Shown: positions 1 through 11,512, numbered from the stretch's first letter. The stretch is DNA of 64,000 nt from Cloeon dipterum (GCF_949628265.1 NC_088786.1:8308001-8372000); one strand, 5' to 3'. Program-made: numbers and translations. Notes: generated by a model from the letters alone, not told the origin.

Positions 1-747
1 CACAATTATTATCTCATTTCAGACTCAACAAAAAATTAAAAATTAAACTCATTTGCATTAGTAGAGCAGTCATTCTGTACAACTTACTAATCATCTTTTG
101 GCGTTTAATATTCGACTCCTGGGTAATTTTCGGGGCTGACTGGCGAGCCGTTTCATCCTGAAGGAATTTCTGCTCAAAAGCATTTGCTGAGAGATTTGAT
201 TAACGGCAGATTCGCTTTTAGATATTTTTACTAACCAAGAAAACTCCACGCATGGACAGAGTGTGGCGGAACTCTGCAATGAAAAATTCAATATAATCTC
301 AAATTGTATAAGATAATTAATTTTTGCTATTTTTACCCATCGTCTGGTGATCTGCAAGGAGTGTTTATAGCAATATCCATGTTTTGGCGCTCCTATATAC
401 ACTATTGAATGGAAAGAGCAGGAAGCCGGTCGTTGCGTAGATAGTGCTGGTGTCTGAACTATAGGATGGTTGTGTATTGTTAAGGGATATAATGTACTAT
501 TTTTAAAAATTTGGGTAGTAGGAATCGCCGTGACGTTGTTATAACTTTCTAAATGATGTTTTTGTTTTTTCCTGTTAACCATTAACGGTTGCGATCTGTG
601 CTTATCAAATCAGTATCAACAATTGAAAATGTTTTTAAATTCGTTTAGTAAATATTTTTTAATTTGGTTATTTTGTTGTTCGTGTGGTTATTTTGTCTTT
701 ATTCGGTTCCTTCTTTAGAGTTCAATCTAAACACTGTTCGGTTTGTA
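1..747. other. No supported gene
   Basis: AT-rich sequence. A 163-codon minus-strand open frame (91-582) lies here, but it has no recognisable domain, no biased composition and no splice context, so I do not call it a gene. Confidence 0.5.
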
Positions 748-1003
748 GAGGAATTCCTCCATTCAAGAAAATAAAAACACGATTTCCAAGCTGGCAAAAA
801 AGAACGCTAATATTTTGAAAATCATTAAAACCTCCGAGCCAGCCAAACGCCAGCCTGAACAGATCGCGGCAAAAATGTGCTCGACTATCGCGTTGTTAAT
901 ACTGAATGATATTCCACCTGTGATGAAGACCTACGTAGTGTGGCGTGTAGTTCACTCCGCTCTGCAAGGAATACGTAATTTCAAGATTTTAAAAAGTCAG
1001 TGA
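748..1003 (+). CDS. Orphan exon candidate, unknown protein
   Basis: An open frame ends in TGA at 1001-1003 and is preceded by a plausible acceptor (TTGTAG just before 748). The frame reads about 84 residues, rich in Lys, Ile and Leu, including KKNANILKIIKTSEPAKRQ and a more hydrophobic second half. There is no ATG at its head, so it would have to be a terminal coding exon whose upstream exons lie outside or were not found. I do not recognise the family. It could equally be a chance frame; the amphipathic composition is the only reason to list it. Confidence 0.2.
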
Positions 1004-1491
1004 TACAGTCTGGGCCCGCTCTGGCTCTATCCTCATGGACAGGGTGTTTGTAATTTGTTTGCCAGGAGGATATATGAAGTGTTGCCTTAATTGCTCCCAT
1101 GCTTTTATAATTTTTATTTGCTACATGCCATGACATGATTTTATTTCGACAAAATGTGATAATAAAACCACAATAATTATACAAGCTGATTTTACCGTAA
1201 TTTACGTGTCAAGCTGTAGCTAAATTTTAATTCCAAATAAGTTTAGCAAGTCAAAAGCTTCATAAATTTTCTTGAAATAAGCCACATATCAGGATTGCAA
1301 AATTGCAATAAAATTGTTTTGCGGTTAACAAACTTTAATCAGTAGATCTTTATCATTTACAAAAAAGAATTTCGATGTAGCATTTACTGAGAGAACGCTA
1401 AATGATTCATTTCCTGGTTGGTGGTCTCGCCTGCATGGAAGGGAATTTTAATTTTCAGCTTTATCACAAGATCACAGGTCTCGGAACGAAA

Positions 1492-3596
1492 ATGTCGACT
1501 GCTCCTTCCAATTACTACTTTTTTGCTGCCACGATCTTAATATCAGTTTTCACTCTAGGCGTGAACGCAATCACCATTATCGCAGCGGCTACGAAAAAGT
1601 CGCTCGACAAACCATCATACAAATTCATCCTCGGACTCGCTGTTTCAGACGGAATGGTATATGAATTTGTTGGGAAATTATTCCGGAAGTTTTTAATAAT
1701 TTTATTTCATAAGATGGGCTTTTTCCTCCCCGCCGACATAATATACAAAACCTTTTACGAAGAGCATCATGTGAAGGACACTTATTTGAAATATTTCTGC
1801 CACTGCTTTTTGCCTATTTTCCCGGTCTTGACTCTAAGTGGAGTCTCCAATTTCATTCAGATGATCATTGCGTTCGACCGTTGTATGTCTATCAGGAAAC
1901 CTGTGCTGCATCAGACCTTTCTCACTAAAAGGTACCTTTAAAATTCCCTTAAATTGGTCCTCTAGAATGAATGAATTTATTTTATTAACTGAGCGTGTTT
2001 TCGAAATATTTCCATAAATTTGGTATTTTGTTTGCAAAATAAGATTCAGTATTGCATTTTTACAAACAAATACGAGTCTTTCTGATTTTATAATAGGCTG
2101 ACTCCCACAAGTAAAAAAAATCAGGCATGGAAGGATAACGAGTCGAAAAATTGTAAAATTAACAATTTTTTCGCCTTTTTTATTGTACCTGTGAGAGTAT
2201 ATCAGTCATTAATCAGTAGAATTAAATGCACTCCACTTGACTTTTTCTTTTTGATGTCTAACAAAAAATATTCGCAGTTTTTAATTTTTAAAACTTCAAA
2301 TTCATTCAAATCATTTGAAAACTTCATCCGATAAAAATTAATTATTTGTTTAAAGAGGAATGATACTGGAAAAGCCTGGAAAAAGCTTGTTGCCAATGCA
2401 TAAACTCATCCCTTAGGACTCAGTTAAAGCCTAAATTGACCTAAGAAGCACTGTAATTTTTTGAGAAAATTGGCTGGAAAGTTACCGTGCTTTTCAAATG
2501 GTAATGGCTGTCTCCTTACTTGAAATCCGATTTAATTTCAAAACCAAGAGTTTCCCCAATAAGTGGCATACACCGTTGAACAGATCTCGACGAGAGGAAT
2601 CGGAATATGCCAAGAAAATATGTTCGAGCACTGTAAATTTTGGAGAAAATTGGCAAAATTTGAATTTTTATTGTAGGAAGGTCATTTTTTTAATATTGTA
2701 AATTGTTGAACAAATTGTTTATCGGTCAATTGTTTAAGGCATCGAACAATTCAAATAATTTTCAATTGTTGCCCAGTATCATTCCACTTTAAGAACCTTA
2801 CAAACAAACATTATGTAGTCATTAATTATGACCAGTCGCATAAACCCTTAGTGTTCGAAGCCACCAACAGATGATATTTTGGTTTTAAAAGAGTGAGTAC
2901 AGGGCGCAATAAATCATTTTACAGGTTGGCAAATGGTGTTGTGTGCGGTGTGTTCGTATTTGCAGCTGTCGTGAGCTCAATGCCAATATACTGGAACAAC
3001 TACCCGAACGAAAGGATTCTCAAGTCATGCGTAAGTTTCGCATCTGAAAAGGAATCGTTCGCGACTGATTTAACATTTTGCAGACACTTTTGATCTTCAC
3101 ATGGTCATACTACGTTTACGTCATCGTTCCCTCGTTTTTAACAAACCTTATCTGCTTGGTTTTGATCTACATCCAGGTGTACAGGATCGCTGCCAAGAGA
3201 CTGTCAAAAAACGCTAAGTCCGCAAATTCTTTGAAAGTAAATTTTCGTGATCAAATAAAATTCTGTCTCTCATTTTTTAATCCTCTTTAGATGGTGGCCG
3301 TGATTCTGACGTGCCATGCTGTTTGCTGGTTTCCGCACATGGTGTGCAAATTCTTCTTGATAACATTCGCTCTCCCGAAAGATAATCAAGAAAAGCACGA
3401 GGAGTACAAAAACCCCGAACTCTACTCAATTTACCTTTGGTTTGTACTGCTGGCCTTATCAAGTTCCTTCCTGAATACTTTATTGTACTCTTGGCGAATG
3501 CCCGATTTTCGTAAAGCTGTTCAAGAGATAATTTACCGCAAGAAACCATTCTCTGTGACAAAGGGAGATACCTCGACGAATCTCTATTCATTATAA
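1492..3596 (+). CDS. Rhodopsin-like (class A) GPCR, orphan
   Basis: Four exons, 1492-1931, 2925-3030, 3084-3236 and 3291-3596, join in frame to a 334-aa seven-transmembrane protein. TM1 contains an N-V-type motif (LGVNAITII), TM2 has a LAVSDG motif matching the class A LxxxD, the TM3 end reads FDRCMSIRKP where most class A receptors have DRY, and TM6 has CWFPHMV (CWxP). TM7 ends SSFLNTLLYSW, so the usual NPxxY is replaced. The start at 1492 was chosen because it gives a short N-terminus directly before TM1; an in-frame ATG at 1402 would add 30 residues. A polyadenylation signal AATAAA lies at 3661. The ligand cannot be inferred; closest in style to small amine/adenosine-like or nematode/arthropod orphan receptors. 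The first intron (about 1 kb) carries a MITE at 2354-2788. Confidence 0.85.
2354..2788. mobile_element. MITE-like element with TTAA flanks
   Basis: Inverted ends AGAGGAATGATACTGG (left) and CCAGTATCATTCCACT (right) match with one mismatch, and each end is bounded outside by TTAA (2350-2353 and 2789-2792), the target site used by piggyBac-type transposases. No coding capacity. Inside, a direct repeat of the phrase GCACTGTAA-TTTTGAGAAAATTGGC occurs near 2447 and 2628. The element lies in the first GPCR intron. Related sequence is present near 19416-19515 and 43380-43545. The superfamily call rests only on TTAA; the ends do not start with the CCC typical of many piggyBacs. Confidence 0.6.
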
Positions 3597-3668
3597 TATG
3601 TTTCACTTCTGTATAAAAGTACATTGTGGCTTTTTAGCGTTATTTAGTTTGAAATGTATCAATAAAAA

Positions 3669-4594
3669 TACCTCTTTATAAATAATTTAAAAAAATGTGT
3701 GTACCTGAAAATCCTTTGATTCAAAGCAATAATATATTCGATCAAGAATTTTCTGTCCAGATTAATTTCTCAGAAAATTAGAAACGAACTTTCAAATAAT
3801 TTTAAAAGTGGAAAATGAAGTATCATAAAAATAACAGTCTCATGTTCAATCACCACAGTCAAGCTCAATCATCTTGGATGGAGGGATCAAAACTGCCGCA
3901 GAACAGGTCTTGAAATGTGAATGTGTGACATTATTTTCTTCTGCTCTTCACGACACGATGTTCAAAGTATATTATTATGTCAAAGAGGGAATAAAAATCC
4001 CGCTGCTGGCTGCCGGATAGGGTCGTGGTCGTTTTTTTCATACCGGAACCTAAGTAAGATAACACTTATCATGCAGTAATTTCTTTTAGCAGTTTTGTCT
4101 GTCTATCGGCTGAATTTTACTGGTAAATAATGCGTACAGAATGATAAAAATCTACTAAATATTACTGACTTAATTTTTATCTTTGATTCAGAATTTAGTT
4201 TGTATTTTAAATTTAAACTCGCCGTGAGCTCGTTCTCAGAATTACAATGCGACATACTATATTCATAACACTCTCTTTATGCTAACACAATATCCGCGTG
4301 CTTCACCTTCTGCAGTGCTAATGTCCACCCTGCGCTCTTTTGCTCTTGTGCACGCACTGAACGAATGCACTGCATATTCTGTCGGCGGCTCAAATTTTTC
4401 GCCTCTCTTTTTTACTCGAGTGCATTTCTCACATTCAAATAATATTTTTTCACAACTGTATTAATTTCCTCACAATCTGTTTGTCAAATTCGTTATAAAT
4501 CCAAATCTAATGAACTAATTCATAGCATACTATTGAATTATATAATAGGCTGGAAAGACTCCAGGACGTAAAATGGCAAGTTTATGTGTATTTG
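3669..4594. other. No supported gene
   Basis: AT-rich intergenic sequence after the GPCR polyadenylation signal. I see no coding frame, RNA gene or clear repeat. Confidence 0.5.
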
Positions 4595-4599
4595 GTGTT

Positions 4600-4700
4600 G
4601 ATCAATATATATTGCAGCGGCTACGAAATAATCACTCTACAAAAAAAAACATCATACAAATTTACTCTCGGCATTGTTGCTTCAGACTGGATGTTAGTTT
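4600..4700 (+). pseudogene. Fragment of a duplicated GPCR exon
   Basis: This stretch clearly aligns with the TM1-TM2 part of the GPCR exon at about 1575-1660: shared phrases include GCAGCGGCTACGAAA, CATCATACAAATT, CTCGG and TTCAGAC-GGATG. The frame is destroyed by substitutions and small length changes, including an in-frame stop and an A-run. Only about 100 bp is recognisable; downstream sequence has no further GPCR similarity. It implies an old tandem duplication of the receptor, now decayed. Both copies are on the same strand, about 3 kb apart. Confidence 0.75.
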
Positions 4701-7111
4701 TTACAAACTTAATTTAACTGCGCGTCGTCTCAGTTAACACCAGCAAGTCTTAGTTTTTAAAAAAAGAGTCCAACTTTCACATCTGCAGCTGCAGTCAGTC
4801 TAACACAACACACTGGAACGGTAAATAATCTATTACAGCCGAGTTGTTTATTTTTTTAACTATATTTATGCCAACATTTTTCGATTTCTCTTTTTTTCTT
4901 TGCTACGATTATAAATATTTAGATTTTGATACTATTAAATTTTGCACAGTTTAATAAAGCTCCAATTAATAAATTTGTTAAGTAAGTGAAAAACTAACAT
5001 CCGAGCAATAAATTCTCGGCTTTATCACAGAACAATGCAGCTCTTAGATGAATGGCTTATCTAACGCTTTATCTGTCGCATGAACTTCCTTGTTTATTTA
5101 ATTAAAGAAATAGTTATATACGCTTACTTTGGCAAAAGATGCCACTCCAAATCATTTCAAGTCAAGGAGCAATCTGCGGAGTTGAGTTGCATTATAGTAT
5201 TATGAAAATATGAGATTCGCAAGTATTTGCGCGGCTCATAATCTTTGGAAATGAGTTGTAAGCTGGTGATTAACTTATAATTAATTAAGGCCGGCTTTTT
5301 AAGCGAGCACGTATAATAGTCCTCATCTTTAATAATTTCATCTTATTTATTGTTTTGGAAAACCGCCAGAAGATAGCGGTGTTGGCAACTTGCAGAACTT
5401 GGCCAAAAATTATGAGTTGCGATTTATTGAAATTAAGATTTTGGGCATTATATAGCCCTTCTTGAAAATAATTAGAACTGACATAACTGAATGCCTATAT
5501 AACAATTAAAATTTCTGGGCAACTTTTATATTAATTTTTTTATTAATTTGTGCCCATTTTTAAATTGGGCAAAACAATCTTCTGAAGTCTACGACATTCT
5601 GTGAATGCAGACTTTATCTCTTATATTGATTTAGAAAGAAACTCACAAAGTCCCACCCCTTATCCTACGCACGCTCGGTTTTCGAGCCATAAAGTCTAAT
5701 ATAAGGTACGCCATTCTTATCACTTCTAGACCGTTTGAACGCAAGCAGTTCATATAAGGCCAGCAAGATCTTTCAAAAAGTAAGTCGATCCTTTCGAGTT
5801 TTATTACATTTTAAAGAACGTTTAAGTTCAAACCGAACTTAAAACGAAAATGACAGAATTTAAAGAATTACGATCCTGTATACAAGCGAATTGATAAATG
5901 GATTTACGAATCAATTGTGAGCCACGCCAAAGATCCACTTAGAGGAGTATGAAATCGTACAGTTATATATATAATATATAACATTGTTATGTTGTTTTAC
6001 AATAATTAAAAATAATATCTGGGTAAATTTTAAAGAATGTTGTACACGGATTTCCAAAAATATATTAAAATAATTGGAAAGATGCGGGTGGTGCGCAGGT
6101 GCGACCACCTTGAAAATTTTTTATTTTATTTATTTATTTTTCTTTTTTTGTAAGTTTTTTAAGTTTTGGGAGTTGACTTGGTGGTTTGTGCCGTTAGGCT
6201 TAATATGTTAATGAATAATGATTATGGGGAAATGAGCAGCTACATCATGCTGATCGGTACCCTGAATGCAAATTTTCTCAGCACTTACAAAAGGCTTGCA
6301 CCTCGCGGAATTCCGAAAAAACTCAGAACCAAGAGTCCTCTCGCCTGCCCCTATTTATGCCTTTTCCTCCCACCGATGCCACCACGTCTAACACCTCAAC
6401 ATTTTGACAGTAAATTAATATCAGCTACAAATTGCTTCACTCCACAGTTTTCGTGGAGTGAAAACTCGCAACTCGCAACACGTGCAGTCTGATAACTCAT
6501 CATCGCACCGCTTCTTGTATATAATTTCGAATTTAGTGACTCAACAAATTCCTTTTTTTGCTCAACTGATTTCTGCATTAACAAACACTTGCCGCAAATA
6601 TTTTACCGTGGCGCTCAATATATAAATCGTTTATAACGTTTATAATTACAAAAGTTATCATCTTGTTCAAAAGTTGAATATTTAGTTCCTCAAATTTAGT
6701 TCTGTCTTTTCTAGGTAAAAAATCACATCATTGGGTAATTTTTGTCAACCTTTCTAAAACTTAAATTTCTATTTTATGTTAAAGCTGTTAGATTTGTAAT
6801 TTCTACCACCGACCACCGAGCGTTTTTTCTGCTGATCACCTGTTTCTTCTTATGCTGAGTCCGCTGTTTCTGGCAGAAATCACTCGTCGCCTCAATATCC
6901 GCACAGCGCGCGCATAAACTCCAGCACAATTAATGTTTCACTTTCATTGTCTGCTGTTTCTGCGACTGCTGCAGAGTGAGCGGTATCGTCGCTGTGACTT
7001 TGACATAATCATAGCACGCACGAAAATATCAATGCAATTATTTTCCTCGCTGTTTTAGATTCAAAAGCTTTACGCCTTCCGACATCCCCTTTGTTCATAT
7101 CTGGGATTCAG
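4701..7111. other. Mostly featureless, one hairpin and possible 5' exon end
   Basis: No gene supported. A perfect 10-bp hairpin with a 7-nt loop lies at 6436-6462. A good splice-donor-like GTAAGT follows CTTTCAAAAA near 5780, preceded by a moderately GC-rich stretch (5640-5775), which may be a non-coding first exon of an unknown gene. Confidence 0.3.
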
Positions 7112-7903
7112 AGTAAAAAGAGAAGGAAAGGAGATTCCAACGACCGAGTAGAGCGGGCGCAACAGGCTAACATTTTAAGGTAAAAAATCGACTAATTTTA
7201 ATGTTTCAATAGTTTTCAGACCATTGTTTCAAAAAATCAAAAATATTTCAAAACTCTTAGGAAACAAAAAATAATTTTATACATACTCAAACATCATTTA
7301 TCGGAAAAATGTAGGTTTTCTACATTATGTTTATCGATTGGTCTAGAAAGTAGTGTTTATCTTAAAAAAGAGACATTTTTGTAACTGTCAATGTAGGAAT
7401 TCTAGATGTATTTGACCTATACAATTCATTATTTTCCATGTTATTTTTTGTTATCATAATTATTTTAACTTAACCACTGTTGCATGCTGAATAATCATTT
7501 TTTCTGAATGAATAACACAGCAAAAAATCATAGTCATTTGTCTGTTGAGTTGTAAATTATTTTCATTTTTATAATTTATAACGTCCAGAAAGCAATTTTT
7601 TGCCATCAGTCTTTCATGATTTTTAACAAATTTGCTTGATGTCCTATAGTTCCCATTGCCTAGAGCACAATAATAATGTTAAATTTTTGTGTGCACTGTA
7701 TGTACAACCCTAAAAATTGACCAAAAGCTCCTCCCACCAGCGCGCGGTTCAGGCCCCCCTCTCTCGCTCACTCTCTGGAATGCCAATACTCAACAAAATT
7801 GTATGTATGTGTATATATTATTTTGTTGTTTTCCCTCAGAGTCCTCAGACTCAGAGAGCTTGCACCCCTTGACGCAAAAGGACCGTCACCAAACATCGCA
7901 GGT
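7112..7903 (+). CDS. Two candidate exons of an unknown gene
   Basis: Two short open stretches are bounded by convincing splice sites. The first (about 7112-7180) follows GATTCAG and ends AAG/GTAAAA; one frame reads SKKRRKGDSNDRVERAQQAN, basic and NLS-like. The second (about 7838-7903) follows TTTTCCCTCAG and ends GCAG/GTATCA; one frame reads SSDSESLHPLTQKDRHQTSQ. The two frames do not join in phase as written, so either another exon intervenes or only one is real. No homology recognised. Confidence 0.2.
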
Positions 7904-8353
7904 ATCATACATAATATATAATTTGTAAACTAATTTTGTTTTTCGCATTTCTGCTTCTAAAACATTACAAAAAATGTTCTCCAAAATAAAAACTAGATTT
8001 CTGATTTTCGGCATATGTATTTTATCAAATCAAAAGATTTGAACAGTAAACTTTGGACGTTTCAAGACAATTTAAACTCGTATCTAGGTAACTAACTAGT
8101 ACATAAGTTTTGGCTGTCAAGCAGTCTCTGTTTTCTGGTTGAATTTTATGCGCGTCTCTGAGATTTTAATCGGACACTTAAATGGCTTTATCCCATGGGA
8201 AATTTTAACGTTGGTAGATTCAGACAATTTTTCCTCTCGCCCTTCAAATATGTTATTAACACCCGGATCTTTTAACAATATTCATTTCAAAATATGTCGC
8301 AATTCTTTATTTCTTGGGCTCCTTCTACTGCGAACTATAATGCATTTTATAAT

Positions 8354-8387
8354 GCTGGCAGGCACATATATGTATGTGCCTGCCAGC
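8354..8387. repeat. Perfect inverted repeat, hairpin 1
   Basis: Two 15-bp arms (GCTGGCAGGCACATA and its exact reverse complement) are separated by 4 nt. It is followed after 15 bp by a second perfect hairpin. It could be a foldback relic, a structured RNA or a small-RNA precursor; nothing in the sequence decides. Confidence 0.85.
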
Positions 8388-8402
8388 TGGCTTGGCGCAA
8401 CG

Positions 8403-8439
8403 AAGCAGGAACATAAATCATAAATTTATGTTCCTGCTT
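8403..8439. repeat. Perfect inverted repeat, hairpin 2
   Basis: Two 16-bp arms (AAGCAGGAACATAAAT and its exact reverse complement) with a 5-nt loop, directly downstream of hairpin 1. Sequence differs from hairpin 1, so this is not a simple duplication of it. Confidence 0.85.
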
Positions 8440-8844
8440 TGTCGCTTTATCTTCTGTGCTTCTAAGGGATGTTTTGTGTGCAACAGCGTGTGTTCAGGGG
8501 ATGTTTTCCACATTCTACACGCTCTCTCTAGCGCTTGTGAACGCTTGATGCTGGCAGCATCATGCTGCTTGCTGCTAGTCTTGTGTGCCGGCTTCCAGGC
8601 CTGTTCAGTTTAACGCGTTGATCTATCTTTTCTCTCTCAATCCCTCTCGCTCACAATCAGACAAGCACACAAGCCCACCCGCTCACGCTCACACGCACAT
8701 GTCTCTGAGTAGTAGTCGGATTTATGTTATTAACATTTATTTAATTTCCAACAAAAAAATGAATGAAAATACGTGTGATATAAGCAAGCCTCATTCCTTT
8801 AATGGTTTATATATTTAAGCTCTTTTGATTTAATTTAATTTTCT

Positions 8845-9093
8845 ATGGAGATATTCAATATTATTATATTGTGCGTATTTTTCCTTCATTCAACTCAAAC
8901 CGCCCGTCGGCTACTAAGGAAAGCGTCTAAACCGGCAATGGATATGTGTGATTATATTTGCTTTACGAAAGAAAATTTGACTCACGAAAAATTCATCTTA
9001 GCCGAAAAATTATTTTTCATAATATTTTTCACATGCTATGAAGTTGGTTTTTTGCTATTTTCGGATAAAATGGAGGAAAATTCATTAGTTTGA
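8845..9093 (+). CDS. Small ORF with signal-peptide-like start
   Basis: An 82-codon ATG-initiated frame begins with a hydrophobic stretch (IFNIIILCVFFLHSTQTA) followed by a basic RRLLRK, resembling a signal peptide and cleavage region, then a second hydrophobic segment. No family recognised, and the surrounding DNA is AT-rich, where chance frames with Phe/Ile/Leu are common. Listed with low confidence. Confidence 0.15.
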   Translation: MEIFNIIILCVFFLHSTQTARRLLRKASKPAMDMCDYICFTKENLTHEKFILAEKLFFIIFFTCYEVGFLLFSDKMEENSLV

Positions 9094-9696
9094 GGAGGAA
9101 ATTTGTCCATTATTTGCTTGTGATCGGTAGAGGTTCTAAAAATTACACTAGGAGATCAATAACAGAGGGTCAAAGGAACCACTTCTTTTGGTTTATACTA
9201 ACTAAGCCTCACCAGCAAACCTGGCTAGTCAAACACTCACTTTTCTTCTTTTTCTGCGTCTCTTAAATTTTAAGAAGAATGACTAAACATAATATTTTCA
9301 ACGGGGCAAACACTCGACTAATTCACACCCCCTGTACCTGCTTTGAGTCCTGAAAAGGAATTTATGTAGTTTATCTCTAAAACGCGCCCTCCTGTTTGAA
9401 AAATGCTGAACAAAGCAAATTCCATGGATAATCTTTTTAAGCGCACTCGGTCATTCTAAAGTCACAGAACCTTTCAAGCGCGTTTTCATGAAATGGTTTA
9501 ATCATCCTGTCAAAAAGGCAAACGCGCTTGGGAGTTCTTACTCCCTGCTGCGCCTTTCATCAAAAGACGCTTTCACAGATATGATTCAGTTCAGTGTGGC
9601 AGGCCTATAAAATAACATTTCAAAGAACAACTAATATTTTGATGTTATTTTTTACTGATTTTCTAATGTTCTCAATTCTATTATAGGAAAGCAATA
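9094..9696. other. No supported gene; presumed 5' region of ART copy 1
   Basis: Nothing recognisable apart from a splice acceptor (TTCTATTATAG) just before the ATG at 9697, implying an unlocated upstream 5' UTR exon. Confidence 0.4.
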
Positions 9697-11512
9697 ATGG
9701 CGGGATTTTATACGCTCCATCCTTCTCATCCTGATGCCATTTACGTTTCTCGACAAATATTGGAAACCACGCAGGCACAAACTAAGCACATCAACATCAT
9801 AAGTGTAAGCATCACAAATATCAATGAAACGATGTGTTAACATTTTTTAAAAAATTCAATATGGGGTCAGAGCCAAAAATCTGTATTTATTATTATAAAT
9901 ACGTGAATGTATTATTATAAATTATGGTTAGGACTTCACACATCTTGTCGAAGTAGACAAAATCTTAAGCCTGTCCTTTTTCATTAAATTTCTAAATGCT
10001 CCCTAATGATTTCAGGTGCGATTGATCAACAACCCCACCTTGCGGTACCGTTACGAATGCAAAAAAATGGCAATCCAGAAGATGGTCGGCCCCTCCAGGG
10101 AGATGCTGTTGTGCCACGGCTCACCCTTCTGTTACGATATCGCAAACGAGGGATTTAACATCGCATACTCCAGCCCGGGATGCCTTTTTGGCAGAGGAAT
10201 CTACCTCACACCTCACTTCTCCAAAGCTAACTACTATGCATTCAGTACGCAGAGGGGCTGTTATTCGCACAATAACAAAGCGTGCCTGTCCTGCGTGCGC
10301 ACCGCTCTCTTTTGTTATTGCATTTTGGGCCACGAATTGCACCCAGTCGAGCCCACTTATTGTGATACCAAACCAGAGTCTGGATACAACAGCATCGTGG
10401 CCGATCCCTATTCCAATCCCAGCATCCAGCGCTTCCTGCAGGACCCTGTGTATTGCATCCTCAATGCTGATCAGGTAAAATCACAGAAATGAATGTTAAT
10501 CTACACCCTTAAAGGTGACATAGTTTAGTGTTGAGCAAAACTAGAGGTCTCAGCCGCGAGATTAAAGGCTGCGGCGGGACCGGCTTAGCCGAACTTTTTG
10601 CCCGCCGGCGGCTGGCCATTTTTGCCGGGGGCTGGCGCGGCTGTGAATATTTTAAACGTGAAGTGCTGAACGATCCGAAGGGAAGCAATTTTTTCTCCGG
10701 CTTTTTTTATTTTTGACCCTTTTTCTCCGGTGGCTGGCGAAGCGCGGCTGGCTGAGACCTCGAGGCCAACCCATAGATTTTAAGAAAATTGGACATTGTT
10801 GTGAAACTACCTGGACTGAACTGCCCCAAAGCGCTTCAGGCCGAGTAGTTCGACAACAAACATATTGATTCAAAATAAACAGTTTTCACTCAATCAATTT
10901 GTAAAGTGGAGGTTTTTCAATTAGGCAAAATCGATTCGTGGGTTTTTACGTTCCGGAAAAAAATTCCCAAAAGTTCTTTTATAAGTTTTTAATGCAAAAG
11001 AGCAAAAAGTCAAATTTGGTCCCCCTGTCCCTTTAGACCAAAAATTTTCTTATTATATATATTTTTAATTTCCAATAAGGATGACTGAGAGAATGTAAAA
11101 ATGAAATAAATATTACCTTTTTAAAATTTATTTTTTATTTAATTATAGTGAAAAATAAAGCTTAAAGGCCTGGAAGTCAGCTCATAAAGTTGAAAGCGTT
11201 ATCTCAAACTATCAACAAACTTTTTGTACACATTATTTATAGCGTCAATGTAAAAAATCTTGGAACTTTTTCGAGGAAACTGAAAAAGAACCCCCCACGA
11301 TAAATACGTCTTTTTAAGTCTACTTCTATAAAATATCATCTCAATATGAATGAAAACTGGCTTTATAATTCGATTTTTGAACATTTTTCATTTTTTCAAA
11401 GGTGCTGCCGTTCATTATTGTGGAATACAGAATTCGCAGTTTCTACGAAGCAATGATCCCCCGTCCTATACCTAGCAGGCATTTTGAAAATTATAGGCCG
11501 GGATATTACTAG
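9697..11512 (+). CDS. Solo tankyrase-type ADP-ribosyltransferase, copy 1
   Basis: Exons 9697-9804, 10016-10474 and 11402-11512 join in frame to 225 aa. The protein is little more than the tankyrase-like PARP catalytic domain: a short helical lead, CHGSPF (NAD-binding His), FGRGIYLTPHFSKANYYAF (donor loop and catalytic Tyr), a zinc site C-x2-H-x4-C-x2-C (GCYSHNNKACLSC) as in tankyrases, and NADQVLPFIIVEYRI at the end. Tankyrases have Glu in the third triad position (AEYVIYRGEQ); here the aligned residue is Val (DPVYCILNADQ), so poly-ADP-ribose chain growth is unlikely and the product may be a mono-ART or inactive. No ankyrin repeats or SAM domain lie nearby. The ATG directly follows a splice acceptor, as in copies 2 and 3. 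The last intron (10475-11401) carries a GC-rich MITE-like insert. Confidence 0.85.
10542..10764. mobile_element. hAT-like MITE, TAGAGGTCTC family, copy A
   Basis: GC-rich island inside the last intron of ART copy 1. The ends are inverted: TAGAGGTCTCAGCCGCG at the left, and CGCGGCTGGCTGAGACCTCGA at the right. TAGAG fits the hAT end consensus, but the flanking 8 bp match only 5 of 8, so the target duplication is eroded. Internal CCGGCTTAGC / GGCGGCTGG phrases recur in copy B at 14455-14632. Confidence 0.5.

Noticed and set aside
91-582. 163-codon minus-strand frame
   Set aside because: No domain, no splice or promoter context, composition typical of a chance frame in AT-rich DNA.
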